DNA from: an uncultured Lachnospiraceae bacterium
GTDB lineage: Bacteria; Bacillota; Clostridia; Lachnospirales; Lachnospiraceae
NCBI GenBank assembly: GCA_910585345.1
Contig: CAJUDS010000001.1
Span: 299,108 to 363,107, forward strand
Reading direction: 5' to 3'
DNA: 64,000 nucleotides
Part shown: one piece after another, positions 16,896-23,541 of the stretch
Position numbering within the stretch: the first letter of the stretch is position 1
How the letters are laid out: the number at the start of each line of letters is the position of its first letter
The notes under the pieces: generated by a model
Told to the model about the DNA's origin: nothing
The model's database searches: none
What the model saw: the letters and a program-made list of their open reading frames with translations, nothing else
Position numbers and translations under genes: made by a program

Positions 16896-17674
16896 GACAA
16901 TACCTCCTCCGTAAACTTTTTATACGCACAGGCGCCAACCGACTTGTCCTTATACGCATAGACGCTCTTTCCTCTGCCCGGCGCCTCCGCAATGCTGATA
17001 TTCCGTGGTATGTATGTGGTAAAGATGGGAATCGCATCCTGATAGGCTTCTTTCACTTCGTTCATAATATTCCTGTGCTCATTCGTCCTGGCGTCCACTT
17101 TCGTAAACAAAATACCTCTGATCTGAATCTGCTGATTTAATTTCTTGCGCACCATCCCAATGCTCCGGAAAAGCTGCTGCATCCCCACAGCGGATAAGTT
17201 TTCCGGTTCCACGGTAATGATCACTTCATCCGCCGCAGTCAGATTATTCAGTGTCAGCAGTCCCAAAGAAGGCGGGCAGTCAATCAGGATATAGTCATAC
17301 CGGTCCATTACGATATGTATATAGCTTTTCAGTATCTGTTCTCTGCTCATGGCGGACATCAGCGTCATTTCCATCGGACACAGGTTCAGGTTTGCCGGCA
17401 TAATATGCACCCCTTCCTCACTGACCAGAATCCCGTCGTCCGGATATACCTCTTCCTCCCGTATGATCTTCCCGTAAATGTCCGCAATCGTAATTTCCAA
17501 ATCATCCGGGTCGTATCCCAGGGCTTTGGCCAGATTTCCCTGTGGATCCGTATCAATCAAAAGTACCGCATAGCCTTTTTCGGCCAGACCGACCCCCAGA
17601 TGCACTGTGGTAGTCGTTTTTCCGACGCCGCCTTTTTGATTTGTTACCGCTATTACCTTGCATGTATTGCTCAT
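16886..17674 (-). CDS. parA: ParA/Soj-family partition ATPase
   Basis: The 262-residue protein has the deviant Walker A motif TNQKGGVGKTTTTVHLGVGL, Walker A' region LLIDTDPQGNLAKAL, and the motif YDYILIDCPPSLGLLTLNN. The ATG at 17674 follows an AAAGGGA site. A longer reading would overlap the upstream gene without a site. It belongs to the Soj-like ParA class lacking an N-terminal DNA-binding domain. It is encoded directly before parB, as in plasmid and chromosomal par operons. It forms ATP-dependent DNA-bound patches that move ParB-parS complexes. Confidence 0.92.
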   Translation of the reverse strand: MSNTCKVIAVTNQKGGVGKTTTTVHLGVGLAEKGYAVLLIDTDPQGNLAKALGYDPDDLEITIADIYGKIIREEEVYPDDGILVSEEGVHIMPANLNLCPMEMTLMSAMSREQILKSYIHIVMDRYDYILIDCPPSLGLLTLNNLTAADEVIITVEPENLSAVGMQQLFRSIGMVRKKLNQQIQIRGILFTKVDARTNEHRNIMNEVKEAYQDAIPIFTTYIPRNISIAEAPGRGKSVYAYKDKSVGACAYKKFTEEVLSCR

Positions 17675-17712
17675 CGTTCTTATCCCTTTCCGTAGTTCTC
17701 TTTTCAGACTGC

Positions 17713-18294
17713 CTATCTCCACTGCATGATCTCATTTCCGATCAATGCCGTCAAAATTCCCAGCGCCGCCATACGCACCATCCATTCCGCAAGACCGCCC
17801 GTCCTGATCCGGGCCAGTGTAACCCGTTTCATCGTAAACGGGAACAGCAGCGGCACGCCGCCCGCAAACATATCCAGGCATAAGTGGCTTACAACGCCCG
17901 CGCCGGTTCCCCAGGCCGCCAGGCTGATCACAGACTCCCATCCCGGCAGTACGATTGTCCCCATATGTACCAGGCAGGCGCACAGAAACGCCATAACCAG
18001 CGAATGGCTTGCCCCTCTGTGCCCCGCGGCCCCTTTCACATACCGCTGCTGCTTCTCCGGCAGCAGAGAAGCCATCCCCCTGACTGACATCTGGAATATG
18101 CCCGCCGCCGCGCGAATCCCCTTCTGCTTCCTGCTTATGCTGCTGCGTGGATTGTCAATATCCGGAATCAGGCTTCCCAGTACTGCAGCCGACAGGATAA
18201 CTGTCCTGCCTGCCAGATCATCCGGCGGCGTCAGGATACCCGCCAGTATCATTCCTGCTGCGGCTCCTCCGAGCCGGTGCGATGCAGCCATCAT
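17713..18294 (-). CDS. YdjM/DUF457-family membrane protein (putative metal-dependent hydrolase)
   Basis: The 193-residue membrane protein has the family motifs SHRLGGAAAGMI at the start, SLIPDIDNPRSSIS and HRGASHSLVMAF, whose His and Asp residues are proposed metal ligands, and about four hydrophobic helices. ATG 18294 is preceded by GGAGGA. It is the gene just upstream of parA and probably in the same operon. Homologues such as YdjM are inner-membrane proteins, some damage-induced, without a proven reaction. Its presence in the partition group of a mobile element suggests an accessory role, which is not established. Confidence 0.78.
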   Translation of the reverse strand: MMAASHRLGGAAAGMILAGILTPPDDLAGRTVILSAAVLGSLIPDIDNPRSSISRKQKGIRAAAGIFQMSVRGMASLLPEKQQRYVKGAAGHRGASHSLVMAFLCACLVHMGTIVLPGWESVISLAAWGTGAGVVSHLCLDMFAGGVPLLFPFTMKRVTLARIRTGGLAEWMVRMAALGILTALIGNEIMQWR

Positions 18295-18295
18295 A

Positions 18296-18484
18296 TTATC
18301 TTCCTCCGCTTCTTTGCAGCATGCTTGTCCGAAAGCAGACATAACTGCATATGTATTTTTGCTTTCTCTTCTCAGTGTACTGGTACATCCACATACTGTG
18401 CTGCCCGTACGGAATAAAAAATTCCCGTCCGCATACACAGCATTTATGAATTTTAAGCACCTTGTATCTACATATGCTGCTCAA
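18296..18484 (-). CDS. Small zinc-ribbon-like protein
   Basis: The frame ends 1 nt before the YdjM-family start. The C-terminal 45 residues hold a two-knuckle cysteine pattern (KCCVCGREFFI, then KQKYICSYVCFRTSM), like small zinc-binding proteins of clostridial phages and conjugative elements. The start is unsure. TTG 18484 has a GAGGG 7 nt upstream and gives 62 residues, while a GTG about 9 codons later is another choice. It probably binds nucleic acid, but no function can be given. Confidence 0.5.
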   Translation of the reverse strand: MSSICRYKVLKIHKCCVCGREFFIPYGQHSMWMYQYTEKRKQKYICSYVCFRTSMLQRSGGR

Positions 18485-18634
18485 CCATAAGCCCTCTTGT
18501 CTTTTCCTGACGCTTCTGCTACAATAGTGGTCAAGTATCTGACATTCCTGACAGGTATGGATGATATGCTGTTCAAAGCATGTGATGTGTCGCCAAAACA
18601 GAATCACATGCTTTTTTCATTTCTTTCCACCTTT

Positions 18635-19075
18635 TTAAATCCTCCTCACTATTGCCAGCCCGATCAGGCCCGCCAAAATAAGTACTGTTCCGGTCAGCCC
18701 AAATGCACTGCGCATCGACCCCGCTTCCAGTTCCGCAACATAATGACTCTCTGCATCATCCGGATCATAATATACCGTAACCGTATCCCCGTCTTTAAAA
18801 ATATGCCTGCTGCGCCCGACTCTGCTTTTCCTGACAATTTTCCGCCCTCCGGCCTCATATTCATAGACCAGAAAAAACACCATATCTGCATTCTGCCGCT
18901 CCCCGGACACAACAGACATTTCTGTCCTCAATATGGTACCCGCCGTTTCCATCCTGCAGCTCTTTTTCTTACGCTTTAATAAAGCCGCAGCTTCTGCAGA
19001 TGTCAGACACAATAATGCACCAGCCGATACAATACCTACAGACGCCATCATCATAATTATTTTAGGCATCACCAT
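18635..19075 (-). CDS. DUF3592-like membrane protein
   Basis: The 146-residue protein has an N-terminal helix (IIMMMASVGIVSAGALLCL), an exposed beta-rich middle containing VFFLVYEYEAGGRKI, SRHIFKDGDTVTVYYDPDD and YVAEL, and a C-terminal helix (LTGTVLILAGLIGLAIV). The phrase GDTVTVYYDPDDAE is the DUF3592 signature. The start at 19075 has a GGAAGGGGG site 7 nt upstream. The function of the family is unknown. It lies between the partition group and the Lar-like gene on the same strand. Confidence 0.72.
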   Translation of the reverse strand: MVMPKIIMMMASVGIVSAGALLCLTSAEAAALLKRKKKSCRMETAGTILRTEMSVVSGERQNADMVFFLVYEYEAGGRKIVRKSRVGRSRHIFKDGDTVTVYYDPDDAESHYVAELEAGSMRSAFGLTGTVLILAGLIGLAIVRRI

Positions 19076-19111
19076 AAAAATTCCCCCTTCCTGCTTCTCA
19101 GCCTGCCTCCA

Positions 19112-19489
19112 TCATTTTCCTGATCTCATATTCCACAGTCTGACGGCATCCTGACTGTTCTTTGACACCCCTCCGAAAATCCCGAGCAAACATGCTTCAT
19201 TCTCGCAGTATATCCTGTTTCCCGCCGAAGGTATCCCCTCATACATTCTGCCTTTCCCGCCGCACAAAGGACAGAGCTCCAACTTTTCTTCTGTCTCATC
19301 TGCATTTAAGAGATTTTTAAAATCCTGTTGGTTTATTTTATAGCTTTTGCAGTTATAAATATTGACCGTAAAGTTTTCACAATCCATTAGATTGACCGTA
19401 AATTCCCCGCTGTCTGATACACCGATCGTAAAATTTCCACTCTTCGCTATATACTTTACAAATGCTTTTCTGTTTTTAAAAATATCCAT
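19112..19489 (-). CDS. Lar-like zinc-finger protein with an N-terminal 10-residue repeat
   Basis: The 125-residue protein has two parts. Residues about 15-55 form four 10-residue repeats (SGNFTIGVSD, SGEFTVNLMD, CENFTVNIYN, CKSYKINQQD), suggesting stacked beta strands. The C-terminal half is a Lar-type finger: LCPLCGGKGRMYEG, then YCENEACLLGI and the typical end DAVRLWNMRSGK. Lar proteins of prophages modulate type I restriction, so an anti-restriction role for an element that enters new hosts is plausible but inferred. The ATG at 19489 has the better spacing to the AAGG site than the GTG two codons earlier. Confidence 0.65.
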   Translation of the reverse strand: MDIFKNRKAFVKYIAKSGNFTIGVSDSGEFTVNLMDCENFTVNIYNCKSYKINQQDFKNLLNADETEEKLELCPLCGGKGRMYEGIPSAGNRIYCENEACLLGIFGGVSKNSQDAVRLWNMRSGK

Positions 19490-19611
19490 TTTCACCTTCC
19501 CTTACCTTTCCGTATTTTTCTTTCCGCTGTGTAGGTTTCCTATTTGGAAATTCATTTTTGACTTCTTAAATTTTAATCCAGAATATGTAAATCGTTATCA
19601 AACACATAAGA

Positions 19612-19776
19612 TCAAGCGGTCTGTTTAGAAGACTTTCTAGAATTACTCATTGACTCTTTTTTTACACCATTTTCAGCTACTTCTGCCAATCTTACTAATG
19701 TCATAAAATATGACTGGTTTGCAGGCGTAAGCCTTTTCAAAATATCCATTGTCTCTTTTACAATCATATTTTCCAT
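19612..19776 (-). CDS. 54-residue protein divergent from the element repressor
   Basis: ATG 19776 with AAGGAGG 6 nt upstream opens a 54-codon frame starting MENMIVKETMDILKR. Its middle, LTPANQSYFMTLVRLAEV, resembles the C-terminal helix of the divergent repressor (LAPATQQYLLLMAKELL), which in this repressor class is a dimerisation tail. The protein has no helix-turn-helix. It is transcribed from a TTGACA promoter that overlaps a TATTAATA operator. I infer that it may be an antirepressor or decoy that forms mixed dimers, or the first gene of the lytic-like side of the switch. Confidence 0.65.
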   Translation of the reverse strand: MENMIVKETMDILKRLTPANQSYFMTLVRLAEVAENGVKKESMSNSRKSSKQTA

Positions 19777-19809
19777 TTAACTTCCTCCTTTAATTAATTT
19801 TATGATTTT

Positions 19810-19838
19810 AAAATAACATAATATTAATATAATGTCAA
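19810..19838 (-). promoter_or_regulatory. Promoter of the 54-residue gene
   Basis: TTGACA (19833-19838), 17-bp spacer and TATTTT (19810-19815) on the minus strand. The spacer contains one of two TATTAATA operators. Confidence 0.65.
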
Positions 19839-19857
19839 TGTAGTATTAATAAAATGT
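19819..19857. promoter_or_regulatory. Two repressor-operator-like repeats
   Basis: TAATATTAATATAATGT (19819-19835) and TAGTATTAATAAAATGT (19841-19857) are direct repeats 22 bp apart, two helical turns, each with the palindromic core TATTAATA. They lie between the divergent promoters, as expected for sites of the repressor at 19928. Confidence 0.6.
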
Positions 19858-19865
19858 TAGAAATA

Positions 19866-19894
19866 TTGAATTTTTATTATAACTATGATATTCT
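19866..19894 (+). promoter_or_regulatory. Promoter of the repressor gene
   Basis: TTGAAT (19866-19871), 17-bp spacer and TATTCT (19889-19894), followed by the GAGGTG site and the TTG start of the repressor. Confidence 0.6.
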
Positions 19895-19927
19895 ATTTTA
19901 AACAATATAATAAGTGAGGTGAAAATA

Positions 19928-20266
19928 TTGATAAAACGATTAAAACAACTACGTAAAACATTAAAAATCAATCAGACGAACTTTGCCAAGCAACTTGGAA
20001 TCACCCAAACTGCCTATTCCATGATTGAAAATGGTAACAATCCGTTATCAGATAGACATATCAAGGTTATTTGTTCTGCATTTAATGTAAATGAAAATTG
20101 GTTACGAACTGGGGATGGAGACATGTTTTTTTCTTCGCCTTATGAAAAAGAGTTTACTGAAGTGTTCAGCAACCTTGCGCCAGCAACCCAGCAGTATCTT
20201 CTTCTTATGGCAAAAGAACTTCTTAACACTCAGAAGAAACTCCTTAATCCCGACGATCAAAATTAA
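19928..20266 (+). CDS. XRE/Cro-C1-type repressor
   Basis: The 112-residue regulator has the helix-turn-helix LRKTLKINQTNFAKQLGITQ, TAYSMIENGNNPLS at residues 6-45, then the linker NVNENWLRTGDGDMFF and a C-terminal helical tail that should dimerise. TTG 19928 is the likely start: GAGGTG lies 6 nt upstream and the protein would begin IKRLKQLRK as in related repressors. A GTG three codons earlier overlaps the ribosome site. It sits alone on the plus strand, divergent from the 54-residue gene and with paired operators between, so it is the probable regulator of excision and transfer. Confidence 0.85.
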   Translation: MIKRLKQLRKTLKINQTNFAKQLGITQTAYSMIENGNNPLSDRHIKVICSAFNVNENWLRTGDGDMFFSSPYEKEFTEVFSNLAPATQQYLLLMAKELLNTQKKLLNPDDQN

Positions 20267-20510
20267 CTTTACAATATTTTTCTCCTTACCGTTCAGGTAC
20301 CTGTTTTTAACATAACCACTGGCTATTTACTTACCAGATCAAAAATGCCAGCATTATTATCAGAGGATCCCTATATTCTCTTACTATTTCACAAACTTGC
20401 TCCAAAAAAGGAAAACCTGTCATACTTATATGGAGAGATTTATCAATTTTTCCAAAGAAAGTAAACAAAAAATAGTTTTATTTAGAAACTTTGATTTAAA
20501 AACTGCATTA

Positions 20511-20540
20511 AAAATGCGCCCCAACTTGGGACGCATTTTT
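20511..20540. terminator. Bidirectional terminator with GTCCCAACTTGGG-type stem
   Basis: AAAATGCGCCCCA and TGGGACGCATTTT form a 13-bp stem with one mismatch and A/T flanks on both sides. It lies between the repressor (plus) and lipoprotein (minus) 3' ends. Between 20267 and 20510 I see no convincing gene. Confidence 0.75.
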
Positions 20541-20551
20541 AATGCCTGTCA

Positions 20552-21397
20552 CTATCTCAGACCTAACGCCTTTTCTTCTTTGTAACTGATACTACCGATA
20601 CACTGATCATCAATCAACCAACCATCTTCTTTATTGTCATATGGACTATAATATACCTCGACTGAACCATCAATCTGTACACCATTCACAATACAATATA
20701 CCAAACCATCATATCCCCAGTCTGATACTGACGAATACTCCTCATCATACCAGATATCTGTCACATTATCCCTTGTTAACGGATAGTGATTGGCATTAGT
20801 ATATACCGCGTATACATCCTTATCCAATAGCTCCTCCGCTTCCGGTAAAGGCGTTGTAGGGATAATGTGCACTTTTTCAGCTTCATCCGTAGTGGATGCA
20901 GACCTCAGAATAACTTCCGTCTCTTCCTCATTTACACTTAGGTAATAAACCGCATTGACCGCCTCTTCTGTCTGGAACGCCTCATTGACGATAACTCCTT
21001 TTGCCGTGATGCACTCCCAGTCCTGTTGGACGACCTCATATTCCTTCATATAGCCGGTTGTCTCAAATTCTTCCGGATTTCCATAGCGGTTTATGTAATA
21101 GCCTGAGACTGTGACTTCCGTATCCGGGATCAGGGCTGCCCGCTCTTCCTCAGACATTTCCGTAAGCAGCTTCGCCGCCTTCTCTCCCACAATATCCGCC
21201 AGATCATCAAACGTGCCGTCCTCTGCTCCTGCGCCTGCCGCTTCCGCCCCGGCGGCGTCTTTCTGCTCTCCTCCGGCCTTTTCCGTTTCCACAGACGCTG
21301 CAGCTTCCCCGGCTTCCTCTCCTTTGCTCCCGCAGCCTGCCAGTGACAGCAGCATAACCGCCGCGATTCCCGCCAATACTAACTTTGGTGTCTTCAT
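20552..21397 (-). CDS. Secreted lipoprotein of unknown function
   Basis: The 281-residue protein has a lipoprotein signal MKTPKLVLAGIAAVMLLSLA followed by the lipobox cysteine (residue 22), a low-complexity Ala/Glu/Gly linker (about 23-62) and a beta-rich domain with TEVTVSGYYINRYGNPEEF, DNVTDIWYDEEYSS and VEVYYSPYDNKEDGWLIDD. I do not recognise the domain. ATG 21397 has a GGAGGAG site. A palindrome (21418-21432) lies immediately upstream of that site and related hairpins stand at both ends of the gene, so the leader may be structurally regulated. As an exposed lipoprotein on a conjugative element, surface or entry exclusion is a possible but unproven role. Confidence 0.75.
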   Translation of the reverse strand: MKTPKLVLAGIAAVMLLSLAGCGSKGEEAGEAAASVETEKAGGEQKDAAGAEAAGAGAEDGTFDDLADIVGEKAAKLLTEMSEEERAALIPDTEVTVSGYYINRYGNPEEFETTGYMKEYEVVQQDWECITAKGVIVNEAFQTEEAVNAVYYLSVNEEETEVILRSASTTDEAEKVHIIPTTPLPEAEELLDKDVYAVYTNANHYPLTRDNVTDIWYDEEYSSVSDWGYDGLVYCIVNGVQIDGSVEVYYSPYDNKEDGWLIDDQCIGSISYKEEKALGLR

Positions 21398-21417
21398 TTT
21401 CTTCTCCTCCCGTATAT

Positions 21418-21432
21418 GTCCCAACTTGGGAC
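21418..21432. promoter_or_regulatory. GTCCCAACTTGGGAC palindrome in the lipoprotein leader
   Basis: A 15-bp palindrome about 20 nt upstream of the lipoprotein ATG, sharing its sequence with the terminator stems at 20511 and 21528. It could be an operator or an RNA hairpin near the ribosome site. Confidence 0.4.
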
Positions 21433-21527
21433 GCTGTTTTCCTTACTCCTGTTTTATCATACTCCACATCATTTTTACAATAGAAGCTGGAAAAATTTCC
21501 CACACAGACTAATCTGCAATAAAAAAA

Positions 21528-21550
21528 CTGCGTCCCATGTTGGGACGCAG
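21528..21550 (-). terminator. Terminator of the Rpn-family gene
   Basis: CTGCGTCCCA and TGGGACGCAG form a perfect 10-bp stem followed by a T7 run on the minus strand, 33 bp after the Rpn-family stop. Confidence 0.85.
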
Positions 21551-21582
21551 CCTCCGCTTTCTGTTCCTATTCCTGACAACGC

Positions 21583-22650
21583 TTAGACCAGCTTTTTAAA
21601 TTCTCCCTCTGTCATCCCGAGACGCTTTGCTGCGTCCATTTCAGACAATACATGCTCCCTTACCAGTTGAAGAAGCATTTCCAGCTTTCCTTTTTTGATT
21701 CCCTGCTCGATTCCCTGCTCGATTCCTTTTTCGATTCCCTGCTCGATTCCTTTTTCGATTCCCTGCTCGATTCCCTGCTCGATTCCCTGTTTAAGCCCTT
21801 TTTCAATTCCTCTTTCTTCCACTAAATCACTCAGATTACACATAAGGTTGATCGCCTCCTTCATTTCCGCCGTTGCCGGGATCCGGTACTTCCTGCTTAG
21901 GATTTCCTCTTTCTGCTCCGGCTTTAATCTCTCCGATAACAGCGTAGACAGCAGCCCGTGTAATGTCGCCTCTTCACTGTTTATATCGGCTTTTCCCAGA
22001 CAGATCATTACCGCCGACAGTAAATCGTACCGCGCCCTCCCCGTATAATTTCCTACTATTTTTTTCTCGCTGATCTCGTATCTCGTAATCGTATTTTCTG
22101 CATACTGCGGCGTATCCATACATATCCAGATCGAATATACTTTCTTTATGTCGTCATATTCCGGGATCCGGAACTCCGTATTCATCTGCGCCGACAGCAT
22201 TCTTGCACAGTAGAAGATTCCCCTTGTCACCAGGTCATACGGGGTATGGAACTTTTTCTGCGCCTCCACGTTTACGATCAGCTTGATCCGGCTGCCGCCC
22301 GGCACCATGACATGAAACAGGATGTCATACGTGATTTCCCCTTCTCCCGGAATACTGTTTTCCGTATTCATGCCGGTGATCCTCTCCGCATTCGTTTTCC
22401 CCGGATGGACCGGAAGGCTTGATATAAGCGGCTCTCCTTCAATACACTCTGTAATGGTGTCAATATCGTACCCCCGCAGTTCTTCCGCCGCATCCCGCAG
22501 TATCCATGCCAGAATTGGTTTATTGCCCAGTATCCACTTCACCTGCGCGTCATATCTGGCCTTGCTGCCTGCAGCCTCCACTGCATCCAAAATACTGCTT
22601 TTCACTGTCATTTTATCCTCCGTCACAGGCTTTTTCCTGATCACAGCCAT
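21583..22650 (-). CDS. Rpn/PD-(D/E)XK-family nuclease (transposase_31-like)
   Basis: The 355-residue protein belongs to the recombination-promoting nuclease family (older name YhgA/transposase-like). N-terminal SKARYDAQVKWILGNKPILA, GEGEITYDILFHV and KLIVNVEAQKKFHTPYDLV give the nuclease core, the last with the ExQ of the PD-(D/E)XK site. RGIFYCARMLSAQ follows. The C-terminal third has a run of near-identical 4-residue units (GIEQ/GIEK, about ten copies, residues 285-320), then a helical tail ending in MDAAKRLGMTEGEFKKLV. Rpn proteins promote recA-independent recombination by DNA cleavage. It forms its own unit with a terminator, and is a common passenger of mobile DNA. Confidence 0.85.
   Translation of the reverse strand: MAVIRKKPVTEDKMTVKSSILDAVEAAGSKARYDAQVKWILGNKPILAWILRDAAEELRGYDIDTITECIEGEPLISSLPVHPGKTNAERITGMNTENSIPGEGEITYDILFHVMVPGGSRIKLIVNVEAQKKFHTPYDLVTRGIFYCARMLSAQMNTEFRIPEYDDIKKVYSIWICMDTPQYAENTITRYEISEKKIVGNYTGRARYDLLSAVMICLGKADINSEEATLHGLLSTLLSERLKPEQKEEILSRKYRIPATAEMKEAINLMCNLSDLVEERGIEKGLKQGIEQGIEQGIEKGIEQGIEKGIEQGIEQGIKKGKLEMLLQLVREHVLSEMDAAKRLGMTEGEFKKLV
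21690..21792. repeat. 12-bp-register tandem repeat coding for GIEQ/GIEK
   Basis: Alternating units reading TTCCCTGCTCGA and TTCCTTTTTCGA on the plus strand repeat in tandem inside the Rpn gene. Copy number could change by slippage without a frameshift. Confidence 0.8.
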
Positions 22651-22852
22651 ACGGAAAATGCCGCCTTTGTTCTGATTTTGTTATACCAGACTTATCGTCC
22701 CCTGTCAATTTTATGGTTCTTTTGCAAATCTGCTGCTGAGATTTTACACAAATAAACCAATATCATGTACTTTCCATCAGCCGTGCCTGCAACAATATCC
22801 GGAAACTACGCGGCTAATAAGCGGGCAGCGCTCATCTTCTTTGACTGCTCGT

Positions 22853-23251
22853 CTAGCGGCTTTGAATTTTCAACTCATTTTTAAGCGCTGTCGTTAATAT
22901 TGCAGAAAAATTTACGCCTGCTTTTTCAGCTTCAAAATTCAGCCAAGACGGTATTGTACAGTTTTTCTTGACTGCCCTCATATCATTTTTCCTGCGGTAC
23001 TCTCCAAAATCCACATCGACAAGTGTCACAATATCCGCTGCTGAATTACTCTTTACCTCTGATATTGCCTTCGGTTCTGGTAAAAGCTCCCCGTCATCTT
23101 CCATATCAATGCCAACAGCCCCTATTGCGTCCCTTGCCATTTCAATTGCGTCTGCGACATCGGTTCCCTGCGTATTGATTTCAAAATCCGGTACATACGC
23201 CACAATGAATTTTTCTCCCTGTGACAGAATCACTGGATATGCTTTTTTCAT
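22853..23251 (-). CDS. hicB: HicB-family antitoxin (second copy, partner toxin truncated)
   Basis: The 132-residue protein carries the HicB N-domain (YPVILSQGEKFIVAYVPDFE, GTDVADAIEMARDAIGAVG) and a C-terminal DNA-binding tail (NCTIPSWLNFEAEKAGVNFS). It has the same architecture as the HicB at 14775 but a quite different sequence. The hicA upstream of it survives only as a 3' remnant, yet the promoter in front of both is close to consensus. The antitoxin may persist as a regulator, or protect against HicA toxins of competing elements. Confidence 0.85.
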   Translation of the reverse strand: MKKAYPVILSQGEKFIVAYVPDFEINTQGTDVADAIEMARDAIGAVGIDMEDDGELLPEPKAISEVKSNSAADIVTLVDVDFGEYRRKNDMRAVKKNCTIPSWLNFEAEKAGVNFSAILTTALKNELKIQSR

Positions 23252-23304
23252 TCTGCAGACCTCCCTAATGTAACTTTATTTATTATATCCTACACATACA
23301 GTAC

Positions 23305-23418
23305 TTATTTCAGCCCGTTCCGTCTGATGATTGCCTTTGCTAACCCTTCGTCCATTTCCCTGTGCCTTATAATGCTTTCCCTCTTTCCGTCTTTTTCATA
23401 GACATCATGGTTTCCTCC
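23305..23418 (-). pseudogene. hicA remnant (C-terminal part only)
   Basis: Upstream of hicB the frame reads GGNHDVYEKDGKRESIIRH, then REMDEGLAKAIIRRNGLK and stop. This matches the HicA C-terminal half, including the catalytic-histidine region, and aligns with the end of the intact HicA at 14551. A TAA lies in frame just before the fragment, so the N-terminal half is missing. A GGAGG there also fits an out-of-frame 12-codon ORF. Confidence 0.7.
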
Positions 23419-23428
23419 TTATAGTACA

Positions 23429-23457
23429 ATTATACGCCTATTATGCGTACATATCAA
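23429..23457 (-). promoter_or_regulatory. Consensus promoter upstream of the hicA remnant and hicB
   Basis: TTGATA (23452-23457), 17-bp spacer and TATAAT (23429-23434) on the minus strand, in an A/T-rich region with GTAC-centred dyads that could hold a HicB operator. Confidence 0.75.
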
Positions 23458-23495
23458 TTCATTTTTGCCCAAAAACATACCCCTGTTTTATTTCT

Positions 23496-23528
23496 AAAAA
23501 AAGTAACTGCAGTCCTGCAGTTACTTTT
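23496..23528 (-). terminator. Terminator of the conjugation operon
   Basis: AAGTAACTGCAG and CTGCAGTTACTT form a perfect stem with a 2-nt loop followed by a T run on the minus strand, just after the last tra-like gene. Confidence 0.88.
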
Positions 23529-23541
23529 CCATATCCATCCG

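Noticed and set aside
21690..21792. Possible CRISPR or origin iterons
   Set aside because: The repeats are in frame inside the Rpn gene and simply encode GIEQ/GIEK units.
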